A DNA stretch of 64,000 nucleotides from Gelidibacter mesophilus DSM 14095 (GCF_000423005.1 NZ_AUHD01000004.1:372001-436000); one strand, 5' to 3'; numbered from the stretch's first letter, positions 1-8,805 are shown. Notes: a model not told the origin generated them from the letters alone. A program made the numbers and translations.

Positions 1-118
1 GATATTTTGCTTTTATAGCATCTAAAAACTCTACTAAAGAGAGACTTCCATACAAATCAGGTTCTCTTGTTCCCAATAAATTCAAATTCGGGCCATTAAT
101 GATGATCAGTTTTTTCAT
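1..118 (-). CDS. aroQ: 3-dehydroquinate dehydratase, type II (N-terminal part, cut by window edge)
   Basis: Translating the minus strand from the ATG at 118 gives about 39 residues that begin [16 protein letters not shown] and continue with TREPDLYG, the N-terminal signature of type II dehydroquinases; the tyrosine of the EPxxYG motif is the catalytic one in this family. The enzyme dehydrates 3-dehydroquinate in the shikimate pathway in the cytoplasm. The gene runs off the left edge. In many Flavobacteria aroQ is divergent from xerD; here two outer-membrane protein genes and an empty stretch separate the two. Confidence 0.9.
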   Translation of the reverse strand, partial: MKKLIIINGPNLNLLGTREPDLYGSLSLVEFLDAIKAKY

Positions 119-148
119 AAGATAAAAGTATTAAAAATTGAGACATAA

Positions 149-178
149 AAAAACCACCAAGGATGTTGGTGGTTTTAT
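149..178 (-). terminator. Intrinsic terminator of the beta-barrel gene at 200-811
   Basis: An 11-bp perfect inverted repeat (AAAACCACCAA at 150-160 and TTGGTGGTTTT at 166-176) with a 5-base loop lies just past the stop codon of the minus-strand gene ending at 200. Read on the minus strand it runs into a T-rich stretch. Confidence 0.8.
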
Positions 179-199
179 ATTAAAAAATGGTAGTTAAAC

Positions 200-811
200 C
201 TATAGTTTAAATAATAATCCAAATTGTGCCGTGTCAAAAAAGTTATTGAACACATTGATGTTGCCATTAAAACCAGAAACGGCTTCCCCACCATCAACTT
301 TCGCAGATGAATATGAAACCACGTCAGCAAGGCCAAATGAGATCGCGATAGTCTCGGTTACAAAATAGTTGATCCCTAAATTAAGACCTACTCCAAACCC
401 ATCGGCTTTGATATCCGCAATTTTATCTTTACTTGACACATAACCTACACCTAACTCTGTATAGGTTTTGAAACGTTTACCTAAATCCAAGAAGTAATAG
501 CGTGCAAAAATGCCAGCTCCAAACGATTTATTATCGCCTGTATCAATTCCGGCAACTTCTCTTGTGGCAGTGTTAAAAGCACCTTCTACTCCAACCGCAA
601 AATCTTCCGTTATAAAATATCCTACTCTAGGATTAATAGAGAACCCACTAGTTTTCGTATCCGTGTTTTTGTCTTTTGTTGTGTTAAATCCAAGACCACC
701 TTCAAGCATTATATCACTTTCATCAAAACCATAACTAGTTTCCACTTCTTGCGCATTGACCTGTGATAATCCAAAAACTGCAACTGCAGTCATAATCATT
801 AATTTTTTCAT
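200..811 (-). CDS. Outer-membrane beta-barrel protein
   Basis: The 203-residue product has a typical signal peptide (MKKLMIMTAVAVFGLSQVNA, cleavage likely before QEV) followed by alternating amphipathic strands rich in glycine and aromatic residues (GGLGFNTTK, NPRVGYFI, FAVGVEGAF, AGIFARYYF, TELGVGYVSS, GVGLNLGINYF) and ends FGLLFKL. This is the pattern of the 8-strand OmpA/OmpW-like outer-membrane beta-barrel domain seen in many short Bacteroidota proteins. Its cargo or ligand cannot be told. It has its own promoter-like -7 box (850-857) and its own terminator (149-178), so it is probably monocistronic. Confidence 0.85.
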   Translation of the reverse strand: MKKLMIMTAVAVFGLSQVNAQEVETSYGFDESDIMLEGGLGFNTTKDKNTDTKTSGFSINPRVGYFITEDFAVGVEGAFNTATREVAGIDTGDNKSFGAGIFARYYFLDLGKRFKTYTELGVGYVSSKDKIADIKADGFGVGLNLGINYFVTETIAISFGLADVVSYSSAKVDGGEAVSGFNGNINVFNNFFDTAQFGLLFKL

Positions 812-849
812 TTGTTTTTAATTTTAAATTCTTATTAAATTTGAGGCTG

Positions 850-857
850 CAAAAGTA
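850..857 (-). promoter_or_regulatory. Bacteroidota -7 promoter element
   Basis: Minus strand reads TACTTTTG, an exact match to the Bacteroidota -7 consensus TAnnTTTG, 38 bases upstream of the ATG of the beta-barrel gene at 811. No clear -33 TTG at the usual spacing was seen, so only the -7 element is claimed. Confidence 0.55.
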
Positions 858-926
858 CTTCGGTTTTCTTATTATAAAAAATTAAAAACCCTGTATTTAC
901 TGTTGTTTTCAGCTATTATTTGCATA

Positions 927-955
927 TAAAAACCGAAGCTTTTGACTTCGGTTTC
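927..955 (-). terminator. Intrinsic terminator of the beta-barrel gene at 984-1586
   Basis: Inverted repeat AAACCGAAG (930-938) and CTTCGGTTT (946-954) with a 7-base loop, just downstream of the minus-strand stop at 984; the minus-strand 3' side continues as a T-run. Confidence 0.8.
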
Positions 956-983
956 TATGTGACTGATAGTGTTTAAGTTGCTA

Positions 984-1586
984 TTAGAAAGAATAACCAA
1001 CTCCAAATTGCCAAACTGAATTTTTGGCGTCGATATTTTCTAAAAGAGTGTCATCTTTAAAAATTTTGGTCAAACCGAGATTATATCTTGCAGAAACAGA
1101 TAATCCATTATCAAATTTATAACCTGCACCTAATGCTAAGTCCGTATTAAAGTTTTTGATATAAGAATCATCGATCTCAATTTCACCTCCATCTGCTCCT
1201 AGCTTATAATCGATTTCTTCCTTTACCTTAAAGCCAAATTGAGGACCTGCTTCCGCATACAATCCTTTAACCAGATAAACCTTGGCGAGTAAAGGAACTT
1301 GGATATAATCTAATTGGTATTCAACTTCATTGTCCAATCCTGCAAAGCCTTGTCCTGAATACAATACTTCTGGCTGAAACGAGAAACGCTCGCTAATTGG
1401 GAGTTCCATAAATACTCCTAAATGAAAGCTAGTTAATAGTTCAGAATCATTAACATCATCGCCAGTTACATTAGAAAGGTTGACACCTCCCTTTACTCCA
1501 AATTGTGGGCCGGTATCATCTGATTGTGCATAAATTGTAGTGGCGCTTAAAAGTGCAACCGTTGTTGCTAAAATTAAATTTTTCAT
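984..1586 (-). CDS. Outer-membrane beta-barrel (porin-family, PorT-like) protein
   Basis: The 200-residue protein starts with a signal peptide (MKNLILATTVALLSATTIYA) and then shows the classic outer-membrane beta-barrel layout: FGVKGGVNLSNV, LTSFHLGVFMELPIS, FSFQPEVLYS, LDYIQVPLLAKVYLVKGLYAEAGPQFGF, LALGAGYKF and a C-terminal WQFGVGYSF strand ending in phenylalanine. The opening GVKGGVNLS and the IQVPLL strand are typical of the PF13568-type family. It is related in architecture to the next gene downstream but not obviously a recent duplicate. It has its own terminator; a near-consensus TATCTTTA -7 box lies upstream. Confidence 0.85.
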   Translation of the reverse strand: MKNLILATTVALLSATTIYAQSDDTGPQFGVKGGVNLSNVTGDDVNDSELLTSFHLGVFMELPISERFSFQPEVLYSGQGFAGLDNEVEYQLDYIQVPLLAKVYLVKGLYAEAGPQFGFKVKEEIDYKLGADGGEIEIDDSYIKNFNTDLALGAGYKFDNGLSVSARYNLGLTKIFKDDTLLENIDAKNSVWQFGVGYSF

Positions 1587-2445
1587 GAGATTTGTTTTTT
1601 AAATTGAGGGTAAAGATAAGTAGTCATTATCTTACGTTTTTCAAGATTAACAGAATTTAACGAGGAGCTATTATTTTTAACATTTCCTTGTATTACTGGT
1701 CTCAGATCATATTTCAATGTCGATAAGGGTATGCGATAATCATTCTATATATGGTTAATGTATTCGAATTCTGTTTTATGGAAACCTAAATAACTTCTTC
1801 CCCTAAACACATCTCTTTAAGGAACAGAAATTTACATTCTATTTAAATCAACTGCTTTCAAACTTGGAAATATCAAAAATAATTTTCACCTATCACGTCA
1901 AAAGCAAAATACCGTTAAAATTCTAAGTTGAATTATGCTGAGGGAGCAATTTTAATGAAATTGGCAATTGGTTAAAAAATTAACATCGACTTATCAAATT
2001 ACAGGTTGGATATCGTCAACATTTTCAAATAAGAACTATTTAGTCACTTTGAATATTTATTCGTGGGCTAACAAATGGTTAAATGATGTAGTTGAAATAC
2101 ATGTCAGATTTTTTCAGATGCTAACACTACTATTAACATATGAGTGTTAATATTTTGATCCTCAAAATGTTAATCGTCTAAGTTATTAACAATTATAGGG
2201 TATCTGTATACTGATAACTATCAAATATCCTACGAATGTTGGATTATTCGAAGTTTCCAATGCTGCTACATATCATAGAGGCTAAAAATTACAGAAATAA
2301 TGACAATGCCATAAATTTGAGGAAAGAATTGAAATATAAGGATTTCATGTCACAGTTTTATTCGGTATTTACTTCTAAAATATTATCATTGTATAATGAA
2401 TTTTACATCGAAATTTTCCTCTTAACACCAAAAAAAACGTTAGTA
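1587..2445. other. Long intergenic stretch without a supported gene
   Basis: About 860 bases lie between the beta-barrel gene and xerD. The left end holds the beta-barrel promoter region. Open frames here are short and unconvincing: a 60-codon frame at 1968-2150 and a 70-codon in-frame extension of xerD, neither with recognisable features. A short hairpin (ATTAACA / TGTTAAT) lies around 2134-2153. No RNA gene, IS end or repeat was recognised. Confidence 0.5.
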
Positions 2446-3357
2446 ATGACATGGCATGATGCTCTTAACGATTACCAACTCTATTTAAAGATTGAACGTG
2501 GTTTGTCACAAAATTCCATTTCCAACTATAGCTACGACATACAGAAATTGGTCCACTACTTACAAGTAAACCAAATGGCTATTTCTCCAGTGGACATTGA
2601 TTATATGACCATACAGACTTTTATTTATGAGACCTCCAAAAAAGTCAATGCGAGATCTCAAGCACGAATTATATCTGGACTGCGAAGCTTTTTCGGGTAT
2701 TTAATTTTTGAAGATTACAGAAAAATAAATCCTTTAGACCATATAGAATCTCCAAAAATTGGACGAAAACTTCCGGACACGCTAAGTATAGAAGACATTG
2801 ACAAGCTTATAAGTGCCATTGATCTCACCAAGCAATATAATGGCTACAGCATTGGAGAGCGTGACCGAACGATCCTAGAAACCCTCTACAGCTGTGGATT
2901 GCGCGTTAGTGAGTTGACCAACCTTAAAATATCAGACCTGTTTTTTGATGAAGGTTTTATAAAAGTCACCGGTAAAGGCGATAAACAACGCTTTGTGCCC
3001 ATCGGAAATTCTACCCAAAAATATATAACCCTTTATAAAGATGAAGTACGCTCAAAAATAAAAGTTCAAAAAGAAGATAAAGACACCTTGTTCTTAAATC
3101 ATAGAGGAAAACAACTTACGAGAGCGATGATCTTTACAATCATCAAACGACTTGCTGAAAAGATAAATTTGAACAAAACCATATCACCTCATACTTTCAG
3201 ACACTCTTTCGCCACTCATTTATTAGAGAATGGAGCCGATTTAAGAGCCATTCAACTTATGCTAGGACATGAAAGTATCACGACTACAGAAATCTACATG
3301 CATGTGGATAGATCACACCTCAAACACGTCCTAAACACTTTTCATCCAAGAAAATAA
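2446..3357 (+). CDS. xerD: Site-specific tyrosine recombinase XerD
   Basis: From the ATG at 2446 the product is 303 residues, the usual XerD length (about 298). The N-terminal SAM-like DNA-binding domain spans roughly residues 1-95, the catalytic domain roughly 108-295. All catalytic residues are visible: Arg153 (GLRVSEL), Lys177 (TGKGDKQR), His249 and Arg252 (HTFRHSFATHLL), His275 (LGHESITTTEIY) and the nucleophile Tyr284. The enzyme resolves chromosome dimers at dif with XerC. The frame stays open 70 codons further upstream (to 2236), but that extension has no family counterpart and the 2446 start gives MTWHDALNDYQLYL, the expected N terminus. Confidence 0.93.
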   Translation: MTWHDALNDYQLYLKIERGLSQNSISNYSYDIQKLVHYLQVNQMAISPVDIDYMTIQTFIYETSKKVNARSQARIISGLRSFFGYLIFEDYRKINPLDHIESPKIGRKLPDTLSIEDIDKLISAIDLTKQYNGYSIGERDRTILETLYSCGLRVSELTNLKISDLFFDEGFIKVTGKGDKQRFVPIGNSTQKYITLYKDEVRSKIKVQKEDKDTLFLNHRGKQLTRAMIFTIIKRLAEKINLNKTISPHTFRHSFATHLLENGADLRAIQLMLGHESITTTEIYMHVDRSHLKHVLNTFHPRK

Positions 3358-3450
3358 CGCATTTCATCGAATTTATTATCGTTTTATCGATTCTATAACT
3401 GTGATTAGATATATTTAAGGCTACAATACCTCCCAATCTAATCAATAATA

Positions 3451-4614
3451 ATGATACCTCTACACAAAGCGACAGCTGAAGTTGAACAGAAAGAACAGCT
3501 AGATATTTATAAATATAAATATGCTCTTGACAATTCGCGTATAGGCATGTGGGAGTGGAATATGCAAGAAAGTAAAGTCTACCTCTCTAATGAATCCAAG
3601 AAAATTTTTGGTTACGACGTTGATGAAATGGATTTGCTCAAAATAGATTGGAAACAGCGGATCCACCCTGATGATCTGGAACAGATTCAACATTCCATAA
3701 AAAATTACATTCTGAACAAAACCAAAGAATACAGAAGTGAACACCGTATTATTAGTAAAGATGGCACCTACAAGTGGGTCTTGGACTCCGGAAAGATCAT
3801 AGCGTATGACAAGCATAGAGTTCCTTCAAAATTCATAGGCACATCCATTGATATCACTCAAAGAAAGGAGGATGAAGAACGATTAAGGCAAGATTTGAGC
3901 GTCATCACGAACCAAAATAAGAAACTTACCAATTTCGCGCATATCGTAACCCACAACCTGAAGGAACATGCAGGTAATTTTGAAAGCCTTCTTGGTTTCT
4001 ATTTAGAATCTACAGATGAAGAAAGCAAAGATGAAATGATTCAACACCTGATCACGGTTTCAGATTCATTGACAAAAACGATAAGCAGTTTAAAAGATAT
4101 TGTTGCCAGCCAATCTCATACGAAAATTGACATTGCCCCATTAAATTTCAACAAATACGTAAATAAGGTTATCGAATTTCTACAATTTGAAATTGCTAAA
4201 AAAGATGTGATTATTAACAATAAGGTCAGCGATGATCTTGTACTTTTCAGCAATGAAACCTATTTGGAAAGCATTATCTTAAATCTAGCTTCCAACGCAT
4301 TAAAATATTCACATCCAGAAAGGCAGCCTATCGTTACGATAGGTGTCAAAAAAACCAAAACTGGAATTAAAATTACACTTGAAGATAATGGCGTTGGAAT
4401 TGATCTTGAGAAACATGGCCATGAAATGTTTAATCTCTATAAAACTTTTCATGGTAATAATAACGCTGAGGGCATTGGACTTTATATTACCAAAAATCAA
4501 ATTGAGGATTTAGGTGGCATAATTGAGGTTCAGAGTGTTGTTGGTGAAGGAACGACCTTTATTGTGACTATTGATAAGAAAAAAAATAATCTGGCTTATC
4601 ATAAAAACGCATAA
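3451..4614 (+). CDS. PAS-domain sensor histidine kinase (first of a tandem pair)
   Basis: This 387-residue cytoplasmic kinase has no signal peptide or membrane segment. A PAS fold with its PAC tail covers about residues 20-140 (GMWEWNMQESKVYLS, HPDDLEQI, EHRIISKDGTYKWV, FIGTSIDITQRK). A phosphoacceptor helix follows with His168 in FAHIVTHNLKEH, the variant H-box common in Bacteroidota PAS kinases. The ATPase domain spans about 260-380, with N282 in the N box, DNGVGID (312-318) and EGIGLYITKNQ. No response regulator is adjacent. The next gene is a clear paralogue. Signal and partner are unknown. Confidence 0.88.
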   Translation: MIPLHKATAEVEQKEQLDIYKYKYALDNSRIGMWEWNMQESKVYLSNESKKIFGYDVDEMDLLKIDWKQRIHPDDLEQIQHSIKNYILNKTKEYRSEHRIISKDGTYKWVLDSGKIIAYDKHRVPSKFIGTSIDITQRKEDEERLRQDLSVITNQNKKLTNFAHIVTHNLKEHAGNFESLLGFYLESTDEESKDEMIQHLITVSDSLTKTISSLKDIVASQSHTKIDIAPLNFNKYVNKVIEFLQFEIAKKDVIINNKVSDDLVLFSNETYLESIILNLASNALKYSHPERQPIVTIGVKKTKTGIKITLEDNGVGIDLEKHGHEMFNLYKTFHGNNNAEGIGLYITKNQIEDLGGIIEVQSVVGEGTTFIVTIDKKKNNLAYHKNA

Positions 4615-4961
4615 TCTAACCTCTATTCTACCTGTTTAATATCTTTATTCCATCCTTAATATTTCAGACCACTTGTAGTGCTGTTCAAGACCGCAATTTT
4701 ATCGAGCGCTCTACTATTTTATCCTGTCAAATTTTAAATAATTAGGATAAAAAGGCGCGTTTTATTGACTAAATGATTCGTTATTTCCAAAATCAATGAA
4801 ATTATATGCGTATCTGCGGAAAAAACATTTTTAAAGTCGTAAAAAATACCTTAACTTCACTTGTACATCCCCCTAAGTATAAAAATCTTATAGCATTAAA
4901 CTAAGTTTTACCCTTCAGTAAGGTGAAAACCACCTTCGTTTTTTTAACTTAAGCAAGAGCT
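4615..4961. other. Intergenic region between the two kinase genes
   Basis: About 347 bases with no credible open frame. The only structure recognised is the terminator-like hairpin at 4920-4945. A promoter for the second kinase is presumably here, but no exact TAnnTTTG box was found. Confidence 0.5.
4920..4945 (+). terminator. Terminator-like hairpin in the leader of the second kinase gene
   Basis: AAGGTG (4920-4925) and CACCTT (4931-4936) form a 6-bp stem with a 5-base loop, followed after two bases by a run of seven T (4939-4945). It ends only 16 bases before the ATG at 4962, too close for a complete promoter downstream, so it may act as an attenuator of the second kinase rather than merely ending the first transcript. 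Confidence 0.5.
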
Positions 4962-6104
4962 ATGGCTTCACTCAGATCGGGATCACATCAATTAAACTTA
5001 AATTCAACTTTTGTGGACGACCTCAAATGGCAATTGGCTCTAGAATATTCAGGCATTGGCATGTGGGAATTTGATGCCGTTTTAGACCGTGTTTATTTTT
5101 CAGAAGGTTCAAAGAAAATCATTGGTGTTTCAGACCCGTTTTTTGGTTCAGCTGTCAATGCGTGGAATGAACGCGTGCACCCCGATGATCAAGAGGTTTA
5201 TTATAAAGATTTTCAAGATCATTTAAAGGGATTAAAGCCAATGTATGAAAATGAACATCGCGTAAGGTGTGAAGATGGTACCTACAGATGGATTAGAGAC
5301 AGGGGCAAGATTGTTGAATGGGATTCAGACAATCAACCAAAGAGAATTATTGGCACCCATACGGATATTACGACACAAAAATTAAATGAAAAGAAGATCA
5401 ACGATGCTTTAATTATTGTAACAGAACATAATAATAAGCTTAAAAGCTTTGCCCATATCGTAACACATAACCTCAAACAACATACGTCAAATTTTGAGAG
5501 TTTACTCGAGTTTTATGATCAGACTGAAGGCCCAGGAGAAAAAGAGGAAATCATGGAGCATTTAAAATCACTCTCTCATTCCTTGACAAAAACAATAGTC
5601 AATCTTCATGATGTCGTCCATGTTCAAAACAATAAATCCAAACAGGTAAAAAAGATTTATATTGGTAAAGAAATAGATTGTATTCTGAAATTACTAGACC
5701 TGGTAATAACCGAAAACAGAGCTACAATCCATAATAATATAAATAAAAAGATATTTCTTTATTATAACTATTCTTACTTTGAAAGCATCATCCAAAATCT
5801 GCTTTCAAATGCAATTAAATATAAACATCCCGATAGAGATCCTGTAATTTCTATTGATTGTATCTACGACAAAAAACAGTATAAACTCATTGTTTCTGAT
5901 AATGGGATAGGTATTGACTTAAAAAAATATAAAAAGGACGTCTTCGAACTTTACAAAACGTTCCATCACAATGAGGATGCGGAAGGTGTTGGTCTTTATC
6001 TGATTAAAAATCAGATTGAAAGTTTTGGAGGTCGTATAACTGTGGATAGCACAGTTGGTGAAGGAACGACTTTTACGATTTACGTTAAAAACAATAAAGC
6101 CTGA
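4962..6104 (+). CDS. PAS-domain sensor histidine kinase (second of a tandem pair)
   Basis: The 380-residue product repeats the layout of the gene before it: PAS/PAC at about 20-140 (GIGMWEFDAVLDRVYFSEGS, HPDD, EHRVRCEDGTYRWIRD, IIGTHTDIT), H-box with His169 (FAHIVTHNLKQHTSNFESLL) and an ATPase domain containing SNAIKYKHPDRDPV, DNGIGID and EGVGLYLIKNQIESFGG. Long shared blocks in the H-box and ATPase domain, with a more diverged PAS sensor, point to an old tandem duplication with divergence in signal recognition. It is soluble and lacks a receiver domain or a neighbouring response regulator. Confidence 0.88.
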   Translation: MASLRSGSHQLNLNSTFVDDLKWQLALEYSGIGMWEFDAVLDRVYFSEGSKKIIGVSDPFFGSAVNAWNERVHPDDQEVYYKDFQDHLKGLKPMYENEHRVRCEDGTYRWIRDRGKIVEWDSDNQPKRIIGTHTDITTQKLNEKKINDALIIVTEHNNKLKSFAHIVTHNLKQHTSNFESLLEFYDQTEGPGEKEEIMEHLKSLSHSLTKTIVNLHDVVHVQNNKSKQVKKIYIGKEIDCILKLLDLVITENRATIHNNINKKIFLYYNYSYFESIIQNLLSNAIKYKHPDRDPVISIDCIYDKKQYKLIVSDNGIGIDLKKYKKDVFELYKTFHHNEDAEGVGLYLIKNQIESFGGRITVDSTVGEGTTFTIYVKNNKA

Positions 6105-6147
6105 CCAAGGTCAGACTTCATTGTTTAATATTTGTTCACAAAAACAC

Positions 6148-7725
6148 TTATTTTGCAATATTTACGGCTCTAGTTTCTCGTATCACTGTTACTTTTACCT
6201 GTCCCGGATAAGTCATATCGGTTTGAATTTTTTGAGAGATCTCAAAAGATAGATTGGCCGCTTGTTCATCAGAAACACGATCACTTTCTACCATTACTCT
6301 TAATTCTCGACCTGCTTGGATGGCATAGGCTTTATTGACACCATTAAACCCAAAAGCAACATCTTCCAAATCTTTTAAACGTTGGATATAAGAATCTAAT
6401 ACCTGACGTCTTGCACCTGGTCTCGCACCAGAAATCGCATCACAGACTTGAACGATTGGCGCTAACAAAGTAGACATTTCAATTTCATCATGATGGGCAC
6501 CAATGGCATTACAAACTTCTGGTTTTTCACCATATTTTTCAGCCCATTGCATTCCAAGAATAGCATGCGGCGTTTCCATGTCTGCTTCTGAATCTGGCAC
6601 TTTTCCAATATCATGGAGCAATCCGGCGCGTTTCGCAATTTTAGGATTTAAGCCCAATTCAGCAGCCATCACACCACAAAGTTTAGCTACTTCACGTGAA
6701 TGCTGCAATAAGTTTTGACCATAAGAAGAGCGGTACTTCATACGCCCAACCAATTTTATCAATTCAGGATGCAATCCATGAATACCTAAATCAATAATTG
6801 TACGCTTACCAACTTCAATGATCTCCTGCTCTATTTGCTTTTGCGTCTTTTGGACCACTTCTTCAATTTTTGCCGGATGAATTCTTCCATCAGTAACCAA
6901 TTTATGAAGCGATAAACGCGCTACTTCGCGTCTTACAGAGTCAAAACAAGATAAGATAATAGCTTCCGGGGTATCATCCACAATAATCTCCACCCCTGTC
7001 GCAGCTTCGATGGCCCGAATATTTCTACCTTCTCTACCTATAATTCGCCCTTTCACATCATCTGATTCAATATTAAAAACTGAAACACAATTATCAATAG
7101 CTTCTTCAGTACCTATACGCTGAATGGTATTGATAATTATTTTCTTGGCGTCCTGTTGTGCGGTAAGTTTGGCTTCTTCCATAGTATCCTGAATGTAAGC
7201 CATGGCATCTGCCTTAGCTTCATTTTTAAGAGACTCTATGAGCTGTGATTTTGCTTCTTCAGCAGATAATGCAGAAATTACCTCAAGTTGCTTAATTTGG
7301 CTCTTATGAGCCTTTTCAACTTCTTCTTTCTTTTTCTCCAAAAACTCTAATCTAAAATCGTAGTCCTTGATTTTTTCCTCTATTTCTTGAGATAACTTTT
7401 TGTTCTTGGACAATTCATTGGACACCTGAGATTCTTTGTCTCGCGTTCGCTTTTCAGCCTCAGCTATTTTTTTATCACGGGATAAAATTATTTTCTCATG
7501 TTCAGATTTTAGTTCAATAAATTTTTCTTTAGCTTGTAAAAGCTTGTCTTTTTTAATAGTTTCTCCTTCTGAGTTTGCTATCTTTAAAATGGAATTAGAC
7601 TCTTCCTTAGCATTCTTAATAATATTTGAAGCATTGTTTTTCTCCAATGTCTTTGCGACAATATATCCGAGTATTATCCCTAATACTACGCCACCAACAA
7701 TTAGTAAAATTGTATTCGTATCCAT
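6148..7725 (-). CDS. rny: Ribonuclease Y
   Basis: The 525-residue protein has the full RNase Y architecture: an N-terminal membrane anchor (about residues 6-24), a long charged coiled coil (about 30-200), a KH RNA-binding domain (about 215-280, with [15 protein letters not shown]) and an HD phosphohydrolase domain (His371-Asp372 in LLHDIGK, HH at 411-412). It is the membrane-bound endoribonuclease that starts mRNA decay. Length and order match the family (about 520). It converges with the second PAS kinase (43 bases between stops) and lies downstream of zapA and the 6S-like RNA on the same strand. Confidence 0.96.
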   Translation of the reverse strand: MDTNTILLIVGGVVLGIILGYIVAKTLEKNNASNIIKNAKEESNSILKIANSEGETIKKDKLLQAKEKFIELKSEHEKIILSRDKKIAEAEKRTRDKESQVSNELSKNKKLSQEIEEKIKDYDFRLEFLEKKKEEVEKAHKSQIKQLEVISALSAEEAKSQLIESLKNEAKADAMAYIQDTMEEAKLTAQQDAKKIIINTIQRIGTEEAIDNCVSVFNIESDDVKGRIIGREGRNIRAIEAATGVEIIVDDTPEAIILSCFDSVRREVARLSLHKLVTDGRIHPAKIEEVVQKTQKQIEQEIIEVGKRTIIDLGIHGLHPELIKLVGRMKYRSSYGQNLLQHSREVAKLCGVMAAELGLNPKIAKRAGLLHDIGKVPDSEADMETPHAILGMQWAEKYGEKPEVCNAIGAHHDEIEMSTLLAPIVQVCDAISGARPGARRQVLDSYIQRLKDLEDVAFGFNGVNKAYAIQAGRELRVMVESDRVSDEQAANLSFEISQKIQTDMTYPGQVKVTVIRETRAVNIAK

Positions 7726-7951
7726 GTTCAGTTTAGTTTAAAAAATTTGAAATAATTCAAATATCCCGTAAAATTGGGAATTTTGCAGTGCTAAATCTCT
7801 ATTAAAAAACTTAACAACTGTAATAGTTCCCAAAAAAGGGAGTAATCAATATTGTAAACCTTCAAAAAAAGGTTTAGATAATAGTAATAGATCATTCTAA
7901 AAATCGGCATTTAAAAAGATATACAGATCTTAAAAAAGTCTGACTATATCA

Positions 7952-8122
7952 CAAAAAAAAGCCTACATCAGTTTCGAATTTTGTATAAACCCCTTAAAAA
8001 CAAGTTTAGGGCTAACAAGCTGATCAAAAATCTGCTCGAAGGCAGCTCGATTTTACAACTTAAACTCACCCTTTTTAAAGAATTAACGTTGAGTTTATCA
8101 AATATAAATAACTAATGTAGGC
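7952..8122 (-). ncRNA. ssrS: 6S-like RNA (6S-Flavo type), between zapA and rny
   Basis: On the minus strand a stretch of about 170 bases begins GCCTACATTAGTT (8122-8110) and ends AACTGATGTAGGC (about 7973-7961). These ends pair over 13 bases with one G-U, closing the whole transcript, and are followed by a run of eight T. Inside, nested interrupted stems can be drawn: CTTTAAAAA with TTTTTAAGG, GAGTTTA with TAAACTT, and CGAGCTG with CAGCTTG near the tip. One long rod closed by its ends, with internal bulges, is the 6S RNA shape, and its place directly after zapA matches ssrS elsewhere. 6S RNA sequesters housekeeping RNA polymerase. The exact ends are inferred. Confidence 0.8.
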
Positions 8123-8148
8123 AGTAACCTATTTTATTTTAAAGAACG

Positions 8149-8442
8149 TTAAGAGCTTAAATGTGAATGAAGAAGATCGTCTAAAGCGGTTAATCTATTT
8201 TTGACATCTTCACTAACATTGTCTTTATCTATCATTTTTTGTTCCACTTGAGATGCAAACTGCAAGGCACACATTGCCAAAACATCTTGTTTGTCCCTCA
8301 CGGAATAATTCTGCTCAAATTGACCGATCATAGTTTCAATTTTCTTGGCGGCTTTTCGCAATCCTTCTTCCTGATCTGGTGCAATCGTTAACGGATACAC
8401 CCTGTTGGCTATGGATAGCTTAATTTTTAGCTGTTCTGACAT
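8149..8442 (-). CDS. zapA: Cell division protein ZapA
   Basis: The 97-residue protein matches the ZapA family: a short N-terminal fold (LKIKLSIANRVYPLTIAPDQEEGLRKAAKKIETMI) followed by a helical region containing VLAMCALQFASQVEQ. ZapA binds FtsZ and promotes Z-ring bundling. It follows a small coiled-coil gene by 17 bases and is followed by a 6S-like RNA, the same zapA-ssrS order as in gamma-proteobacteria. Confidence 0.92.
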   Translation of the reverse strand: MSEQLKIKLSIANRVYPLTIAPDQEEGLRKAAKKIETMIGQFEQNYSVRDKQDVLAMCALQFASQVEQKMIDKDNVSEDVKNRLTALDDLLHSHLSS

Positions 8443-8459
8443 TAAATACTATACTTACA

Positions 8460-8750
8460 TTATTCAGACAATTGTGCAATACAATAATCTATATCTCTTA
8501 TTAATGTATTAATCTTGAGCTTTGTCTCTCGTTTATTTTCATCACTGCCCAACATTGAATTTGCAATTTTGAGGGCTTCATATTTTTCAATCCATGAACT
8601 CAATGCCTCCTGTTGCTGAATAATCTTTTGCTGATAATTAGCCAATTCTTCAGAAAGCTTCGCATTGGTTTGTTTTAAAACCTCTTGCTTATGTAAAACT
8701 TTGCTGATTTTATTCTCTAGAGAATCAACAATATCTTCAACTTTACTCAT
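8460..8750 (-). CDS. Small coiled-coil protein upstream of zapA (possible ZapB-like partner)
   Basis: The 96-residue product is almost wholly helical with a heptad pattern (VEDIVDSLENKISKVLHKQEVLKQ, LSEELANYQQKIIQQQEALSSWIEKYEAL) and no signal peptide, membrane segment or cysteine. It shares an operon with zapA (17 bases apart). By position and coiled-coil nature it may work with ZapA at the divisome, as ZapB does in other bacteria, but no sequence homology to ZapB is claimed. Confidence 0.75.
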   Translation of the reverse strand: MSKVEDIVDSLENKISKVLHKQEVLKQTNAKLSEELANYQQKIIQQQEALSSWIEKYEALKIANSMLGSDENKRETKLKINTLIRDIDYCIAQLSE

Positions 8751-8774
8751 TTACAAATTTCAATACTGATGAAA

Positions 8775-8805
8775 CAAAGTTACTATACCTAAATAGAAAT
8801 CACAA
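8775..8805 (-). promoter_or_regulatory. Promoter of the coiled-coil/zapA operon
   Basis: Minus strand carries TTG (8805-8803), 20 bases, then TAACTTTG (8782-8775), an exact Bacteroidota -33/-7 promoter. It lies 24 bases before the ATG at 8750. Confidence 0.7.

Noticed and set aside
1968-2150. 60-codon plus-strand frame in the xerD upstream gap
   Set aside because: No signal, motif, neighbour or codon pattern supports it, and it starts without a credible initiation context.
2236-2445. In-frame 70-codon extension of xerD
   Set aside because: It would make XerD about 373 residues; the family is about 298, and the extension has no recognisable features. The ATG at 2446 gives the normal N terminus.
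2446-3357. Tyrosine recombinase as integrase of a mobile element
   Set aside because: Length and motifs fit housekeeping XerD, and no attachment repeats, phage or conjugation genes are nearby.
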